Positions 60,254 to 64,000 of a stretch of 64,000 nt of DNA are shown here, one piece after another. The translations under genes were made by a program, and so were the position numbers. Location: the NCBI RefSeq assembly GCF_050897975.1, contig NZ_JBPAXY010000007.1, forward strand, positions 186,001 to 250,000, given 5' to 3'. Each line of letters begins with the position of its first letter. Within the stretch, counting starts at the first letter, position 1. This stretch comes from Pseudooceanicola sp050897975. GTDB taxonomy: Bacteria; Pseudomonadota; Alphaproteobacteria; Rhodobacterales; Rhodobacteraceae. The notes under the pieces are model-generated. The model was not told where the DNA came from. It searched no databases and worked only from the letters and a program-made list of their open reading frames with translations.

Positions 60254-60868
60254 ATGGACTTCCTGATCGAGGGCGAGGGGCCGACCCTGCTGCTGGCCCA
60301 CGGGGCCGGGGCCGCGATGGATACGCCCTGGATGACCGCGCTGAGCGCCATGCTGGCGGGCCACGGGCTGCGCGTGGTGCGGTTCGAATTCGCCTATATG
60401 GCCGGGCGCCGCACCGGCGGGGCGAAACGCCCGCCGCCTAGGGTCGAGGCCCTGGCCGAGGAATACCGCGCCGCCATTGCCGCCCTGGCCGCCGAGGGGC
60501 CGCTCTTCATCGGCGGGAAAAGCATGGGGGGCCGCGTCGCCAGCCTGATCGCCGACAGCGCGGGCGTGGCGGGTCTGGTCTGCCTGGGCTATCCCTTCCA
60601 CCCCCAGGGCCAGCCCGAGAAACTGCGCACCGCGCATCTGGCCGGGCTGCAAACGCCCACCCTGATCTGTCAGGGCACCCGCGACCCCTTCGGCACGGCA
60701 GCAGAGGTGGCGGGCTATGCCCTCTCCGACGCCATAGAGCTGCACTGGCTCGCGGACGGCGATCACGACCTGAAGCCGCGCAAGCGCGAAACGGGCCGGA
60801 CGCTCGACGATCACCTGGCCGAGACCGCGCAGGTGGTGGCGGGCTGGATCAAGCGCCGCGCCACCTGA
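60254..60868 (+). CDS. Alpha/beta hydrolase of the KANL3/Tex30 type
   Basis: A 204-residue alpha/beta hydrolase. LLAHGAGAAMDTPWM carries the oxyanion loop, FIGGKSMGGRVASLIA holds the nucleophilic Ser, QGTRDPFG the acid and GDHDLKPRK the His. The substrate is unknown. A ribosome binding site (GGGAGAG) precedes the ATG. The next gene starts 130 nt after its stop. Confidence 0.88.
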   Translation: MDFLIEGEGPTLLLAHGAGAAMDTPWMTALSAMLAGHGLRVVRFEFAYMAGRRTGGAKRPPPRVEALAEEYRAAIAALAAEGPLFIGGKSMGGRVASLIADSAGVAGLVCLGYPFHPQGQPEKLRTAHLAGLQTPTLICQGTRDPFGTAAEVAGYALSDAIELHWLADGDHDLKPRKRETGRTLDDHLAETAQVVAGWIKRRAT

Positions 60869-60998
60869 GGGCGCCGCGTCGCGGCTTTGCACAGCGCCTG
60901 TGCGATGCCCCACGGTGGCGCGCCGCGCCCTGCTGCCCTACCTTCCCGCCAATGGCCCCGGCGACAGGCGCGGGGGCGGTCTGGCACGGAGGCGCCCC

Positions 60999-62027
60999 AT
61001 GGAGGTTGGTCTTTACACATTCGGCGATGTCGGCCGGAACCCGGTCACCGGCGAAGAGGTGGATGCCCCCACCCGGTTGACCCGCCTGCTGGAAGAGATC
61101 CGGCTGGCGGATGAGGTCGGCCTCGATGTCTTCGGCCTGGGCGAGCATCACCGCCCGAACTACGCCATCTCCAGCCCGGCCACGGTGCTGGCCGCCGCCG
61201 CCGCCCAGACCCGCAACATTCGCCTCAGCAGCGCGGTGACCGTGCTCAGCTCCGAGGATCCGATCCGCGTCTACCAGCAATTCGCCACCATCGACGGGCT
61301 GTCAGGCGGCCGGGCCGAGATCATGGCCGGGCGCGGCAGCTTCATCGAAAGCTTCCCTCTCTTCGGCTATGACCTGCGCGACTACGACGCGCTTTTCGAG
61401 GAAAAGCTGGCCATGCTGATGGCCCTGAACGAGGGCGAGACCCTGACCTGGCCGGGCACGACCCACACCCAGGCGGTCAATGGCGAGGGGATCTATCCCC
61501 GTCCTGTCAACGGGCGCCTGCCGATCTGGATCGCCGCCGGGGGCACGCCGCAATCCATGGTGCGCGCGGGCGGCTATGGCGCGCCGCTGGCCCTGGCGAT
61601 CATCGGCGGCCAACCGCGCCGCTTCGCGCCCCTGGCCGATCTCTACCGCCGCGCCGCCGCCCAGGCGGGCCATGCGGACAAGGCGCGGGTGTCGCTGAAC
61701 GTGCATGGTTTCGTCCATGACGACAGCCAGCGCGCCGCCGACCTCTTCTTCCCGGCGCAGAAAGAGGTGATGGATCAGATCGGCCGCGAACGCGGCGGGC
61801 CGCCGCAAAGCCGGGCCCAGTTCGACGCCTCGATCACCCCCGAGGGGGCGAATTTCGTCGGCAGCCCGGCGCAGATCGTCGACAAGATCCTGGGGCTGAA
61901 AGAGGATCTGGGCTTTGACCGGGTGACCCTGCAAATGGCCATCGGGGTGATCGACCACGCCGAGATGCTGAAGGCGATCGAGACCGTGGGCACCAAGGTG
62001 GCCCCCGAGCTGCGCAGGGCGGGCTGA
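60999..62027 (+). CDS. LLM-class flavin-dependent oxidoreductase
   Basis: A 342-residue luciferase-like monooxygenase homologue. GLYTFGDVGRNPVTG at the N-terminus, LDVFGLGEHHRPNYAISSPA, VLSSEDPIRVYQQFATID, and GGRAEIMAGRGSFIESFPLF are typical of the LLM subgroup often annotated as alkanal or nitrilotriacetate monooxygenase-like. It should use FMNH2 from a separate reductase; no reductase gene is adjacent. ATG 60999 with an upstream CGGAGG is preferred over the earlier frame opening. Confidence 0.88.
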   Translation: MEVGLYTFGDVGRNPVTGEEVDAPTRLTRLLEEIRLADEVGLDVFGLGEHHRPNYAISSPATVLAAAAAQTRNIRLSSAVTVLSSEDPIRVYQQFATIDGLSGGRAEIMAGRGSFIESFPLFGYDLRDYDALFEEKLAMLMALNEGETLTWPGTTHTQAVNGEGIYPRPVNGRLPIWIAAGGTPQSMVRAGGYGAPLALAIIGGQPRRFAPLADLYRRAAAQAGHADKARVSLNVHGFVHDDSQRAADLFFPAQKEVMDQIGRERGGPPQSRAQFDASITPEGANFVGSPAQIVDKILGLKEDLGFDRVTLQMAIGVIDHAEMLKAIETVGTKVAPELRRAG

Positions 62028-62073
62028 GGCCACAGCGAGGGCGCGCCCTATCAGGCCGGGCGCCGCGCCCCTG

Positions 62074-62107
62074 CTTCTATTCGATGGCTGGAAATACTCC
62101 GGGGGTC
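62074..62107 (-). repeat. 3'-end repeat, subtype 3 (copy R12)
   Basis: Plus strand CTTCTATTCGATGGCTGG then AAATACTCCGGGGGTCC. It lies 25 nt beyond the histidine kinase stop in sense orientation, and between two convergent genes. Confidence 0.75.
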
Positions 62108-62131
62108 CGGGGGCTGGCCCCCGGCCTGCGC

Positions 62132-63250
62132 TCAGTCGCCGGGCGCCGCCTCGGCCACTTGCAAGGGAAAGTCGAGGGTGATCGTCGTCCCCTCGGGCCC
62201 CGAGGCCAGGGCGAAGGTGCCGCCCAGCTGACGCGCCGAGGCCTCGATCACCTGCATTCCCAGCCCCTGTTTCGCGGTCACCCCCTCGGGCAGGCCGACG
62301 CCGTTGTCGGCCAGGGTCAGGGTGCAGCGCCCCTCTACCGGCGGATCCACCCGACAGCTGATCTGGCCCGCGCGGCCATCGGGGAAGGCGTGCTTGATGG
62401 CGTTCGAGGCAAACTCGTTCAGGATCACCCCCAGGGCGGCGGCAACGCTGGGATCCAGGGCGGCCTCGGGCCATTCCGAGGCGCTTAGCGCGATCTGCGG
62501 CGGGGCGGACTGGCCGATCAGCTTGCAGACCGAGGGGCCGAAGCGGGCCAGCGAGATCGTCTCGGCCTGGTCGGCGCGGTAAAGCTGTTCGTGCAGCGCC
62601 GCCACCGTCTCGATCCGTCGGCCGACCTGAAGCAGGGCCAGGCGGGTGTCCTCGTTCTCGGTGCTGCGGGCCTGCATCCGGGTCAGGGCCGAGACCGATT
62701 GCAACGAGTTCTTCACCCGGTGATCCACCTCGCGACGCATCAGCTTGGCCTGGGACAGGGCGCGTTTCAGCTCCATCTGGGCGATGACCTGGGCCGCCAG
62801 AACGCGCAGCGCATCCCGTTGCAGCGCTGTCAACTGGCCGGGGCGGCGGTCCAGCACGCAGAGCGTGCCCAGGGGCGCCCCCTCGCTGCTGCGCAGCACC
62901 ACCCCGGCGTAAAAGCGCAGCCGGTCCGGCCCGGTGACCAGCGGATTGTCGGCGGTGCGCGGATCCTGCCGGCAGTCGCGAATCTCCAGCAGGTCGTCAT
63001 CCTCTTGCAGGATGGCATGGGCGCAGATCGATTGGTCGCGCGGCGTGCCGGGCAGGTCGAGGCCATGGCGCGCCTTGAACCATTGCCGGTCGGCATCCAC
63101 CAGGCTGATCACCGCCACCGGCGTGTCGCACAACGCCGCGGCCAGCTTGACCACATCATCGAAGGGCGCCTCGGGATCCGTGTCGAGGATTTCGAAGGCG
63201 TGCAGGATCGCCAGGCGGCGCGCTTCGTCTGGATGCAGGGCGGGGGTCAT
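62132..63250 (-). CDS. GAF-domain sensor histidine kinase (HisKA_2/HWE-like)
   Basis: A 372-residue soluble sensor kinase. A GAF domain spans about residues 25-160 (VAVISLVDADRQWFKARHGL, ICAHAI, FYAGVVLRSSEGAPLGTLCV). The phospho-acceptor His177 lies in REVDHRVKNSLQSVSAL, the HisKA_2 form, and the ATPase domain shows ILNEFASNAIKHAFPDG and LADNGVGLPEG. No membrane segment. ATG 63250 begins MTPALHPDEARR. The neighbouring PAS-LuxR regulator lacks a receiver domain, so its response regulator is elsewhere. Confidence 0.9.
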   Translation of the reverse strand: MTPALHPDEARRLAILHAFEILDTDPEAPFDDVVKLAAALCDTPVAVISLVDADRQWFKARHGLDLPGTPRDQSICAHAILQEDDDLLEIRDCRQDPRTADNPLVTGPDRLRFYAGVVLRSSEGAPLGTLCVLDRRPGQLTALQRDALRVLAAQVIAQMELKRALSQAKLMRREVDHRVKNSLQSVSALTRMQARSTENEDTRLALLQVGRRIETVAALHEQLYRADQAETISLARFGPSVCKLIGQSAPPQIALSASEWPEAALDPSVAAALGVILNEFASNAIKHAFPDGRAGQISCRVDPPVEGRCTLTLADNGVGLPEGVTAKQGLGMQVIEASARQLGGTFALASGPEGTTITLDFPLQVAEAAPGD

Positions 63251-63421
63251 CGTCGGGTCCCTTGATTGGGCGGGCAATTGTGCCGACCCGAGCAATACCC
63301 CGCAAAGGCGTCCTTGCAAAATAATTTGTCACGTTCCGGGTGTTTTCCCTGCGGCAGCCTGTCCTGAAAAGTTAAGTGTATACAGGTGGTTGCGTATGGT
63401 GCCGCCGTCGCCCGCCGCCGA
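63251..63421. other. Gap between the LuxR gene and the kinase gene
   Basis: 171 nt with no gene. It is more AT-rich than the surroundings (GCAAAATAATTTGTCACG) and may hold the kinase promoter on the minus strand. A GTATAC palindrome lies at about 63379. I could not assign a promoter class. Confidence 0.4.
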
Positions 63422-63979
63422 TCACAGGCCCGGACCGGCCAGGCGGCGGATCAGCCCGGCGGCGCTGCGCACCCCGTATTTCTTCAGCAGACGGGCGCGC
63501 ACATCCTCGACCGTGCGTGGCGACAGGTGCAGGACGCGGGCGATCTCTTTCGAGGTCTCGCCGCGTTCTAGCCCGGCCACCACATCGCGTTCGCGCGGCG
63601 TCAGGCGGCTGTCCTCGGTCCGCAAAAGCGGCGCGAAACTCATCACCACCTGGCTCAGCGGTGCTTCGGGGGTCAGGGTGCGGGCCCGGAAACGCACCCA
63701 GAAGGCGCCGGTTTCGGGGTGCCGCATCATCCGTTCGTCGGAATAGACGCCGCTGCCCGACAGGGCCGAAAGGCCGATGTCGCGGATCGTCTCGAATTCC
63801 TGATCCGAAGAGTAGAGGACGCGAAAACTCTGCCCCACCAGTGTGTTACGGCTGCGCCCCACCATCTGGGCAAAGGGCAGGTTGCAGGCGCGGATCACCC
63901 TGTTCTCGGCCAGGACCAGGCCCATGGGGGCGTGATCCCAGGCCAGGCGTTCCATGGCATCAAGAGGGGGCTGAAGCAT
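63422..63979 (-). CDS. PAS-LuxR helix-turn-helix regulator
   Basis: A 185-residue regulator: a PAS-like N-terminal sensor (about residues 12-115, LAENRVIRACNLPFAQMVGR and VMRH-like MMRHPETGAFWVRF) and a C-terminal LuxR helix-turn-helix (RLTPRERDVVAGLERGETSKEIA, then LSPRTVEDVRARLLKKYGV). There is no receiver domain. The ATG is at 63979 next to an AT-rich TATATTATCTC stretch that could be its -10 region. The signal is unknown; location next to the GAF kinase may indicate a shared signal. Confidence 0.9.
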   Translation of the reverse strand: MLQPPLDAMERLAWDHAPMGLVLAENRVIRACNLPFAQMVGRSRNTLVGQSFRVLYSSDQEFETIRDIGLSALSGSGVYSDERMMRHPETGAFWVRFRARTLTPEAPLSQVVMSFAPLLRTEDSRLTPRERDVVAGLERGETSKEIARVLHLSPRTVEDVRARLLKKYGVRSAAGLIRRLAGPGL

Positions 63980-64000
63980 CTGTTATATTATCTCACACCG

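Noticed and set aside
63279..63330. EcfG-type (GGAAC) promoter for the kinase gene
   Set aside because: GGAAC is present on the minus strand but no matching -10 box follows at 16-17 nt.

Overview
The window is a high-GC stretch of an alphaproteobacterial chromosome, most likely from the Rhodobacteraceae (Roseobacter/Rhodobacter/Paracoccus group). The main reasons are the gene order rsh - pdxJ - acpS - lepB - rnc - era - recO, the Rhodobacterales-type small genes between them (DUF2062, DUF1491), and the trio mutY - DUF721 - dsbA. I see no rRNA, tRNA, insertion sequence, prophage or CRISPR array. The first gene is cut by the left edge.

Layout. 1-11.1 kb: housekeeping core (ppGpp synthetase/hydrolase, vitamin B6, acyl-carrier-protein activation, signal peptidase, RNase III, Era, RecO) with a LysR regulator and small membrane proteins. 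11.2-14.4 kb: TetR regulator, fumarylacetoacetase-like hydrolase, adenine deaminase. 14.5-20.3 kb: a beta-oxidation operon (FadJ-type protein plus a tandem pair of acyl-CoA dehydrogenases) facing an AlkB-type hydroxylase. 20.3-34.1 kb: mostly single genes (mutY, DUF721, dsbA, CurA-like reductase, smpB, sseA, aromatic aminotransferase, VOC protein, MtfA-like peptidase, dapA, lytic transglycosylase, EamA transporter, mnmD and a FAD oxidoreductase). 34.4-58 kb: a catabolic island. A nine-gene operon (minus strand: two acyl-CoA dehydrogenases, two SDRs, MaoC hydratase, thiolase, histidine phosphatase, ACAD10/11-type kinase, thioesterase) lies back to back with a five-gene branched-chain-amino-acid-type ABC transporter operon. 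After a guanidine exporter gene under a guanidine-II riboswitch come three acyl-CoA ligases, an SDR, a quinone oxidoreductase, an IclR regulator and an ACAD10/11-type dehydrogenase. 58.3-64 kb: fructose-bisphosphatase, ribulose-phosphate epimerase, a small hydrolase, an LLM flavin oxidoreductase, a GAF histidine kinase and a PAS-LuxR regulator.

How it fits together. The island reads as uptake of an organic acid, CoA activation, side-chain oxidation and thiolysis. A kinase and a dehydrogenase matching the two halves of human ACAD10/11 suggest that 4-hydroxyacyl-CoAs are among the intermediates. A 17-bp palindrome of IclR type (GCGGAAA-N3-TTTCCGC) recurs upstream of four acyl-CoA or reductase transcription units, three of them with the site just upstream of a promoter -35 box, and an IclR regulator is encoded among them. 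This looks like one regulon spread over 42 kb.

A second theme is a family of 17 intergenic repeats with core CGG(G/A)(A/G)TATTT(TT)GGC. Fourteen lie 3' of a gene in sense orientation, so they are probably lineage-specific terminator or 3'-end elements. Convergent genes have one copy each, which yields inverted pairs.
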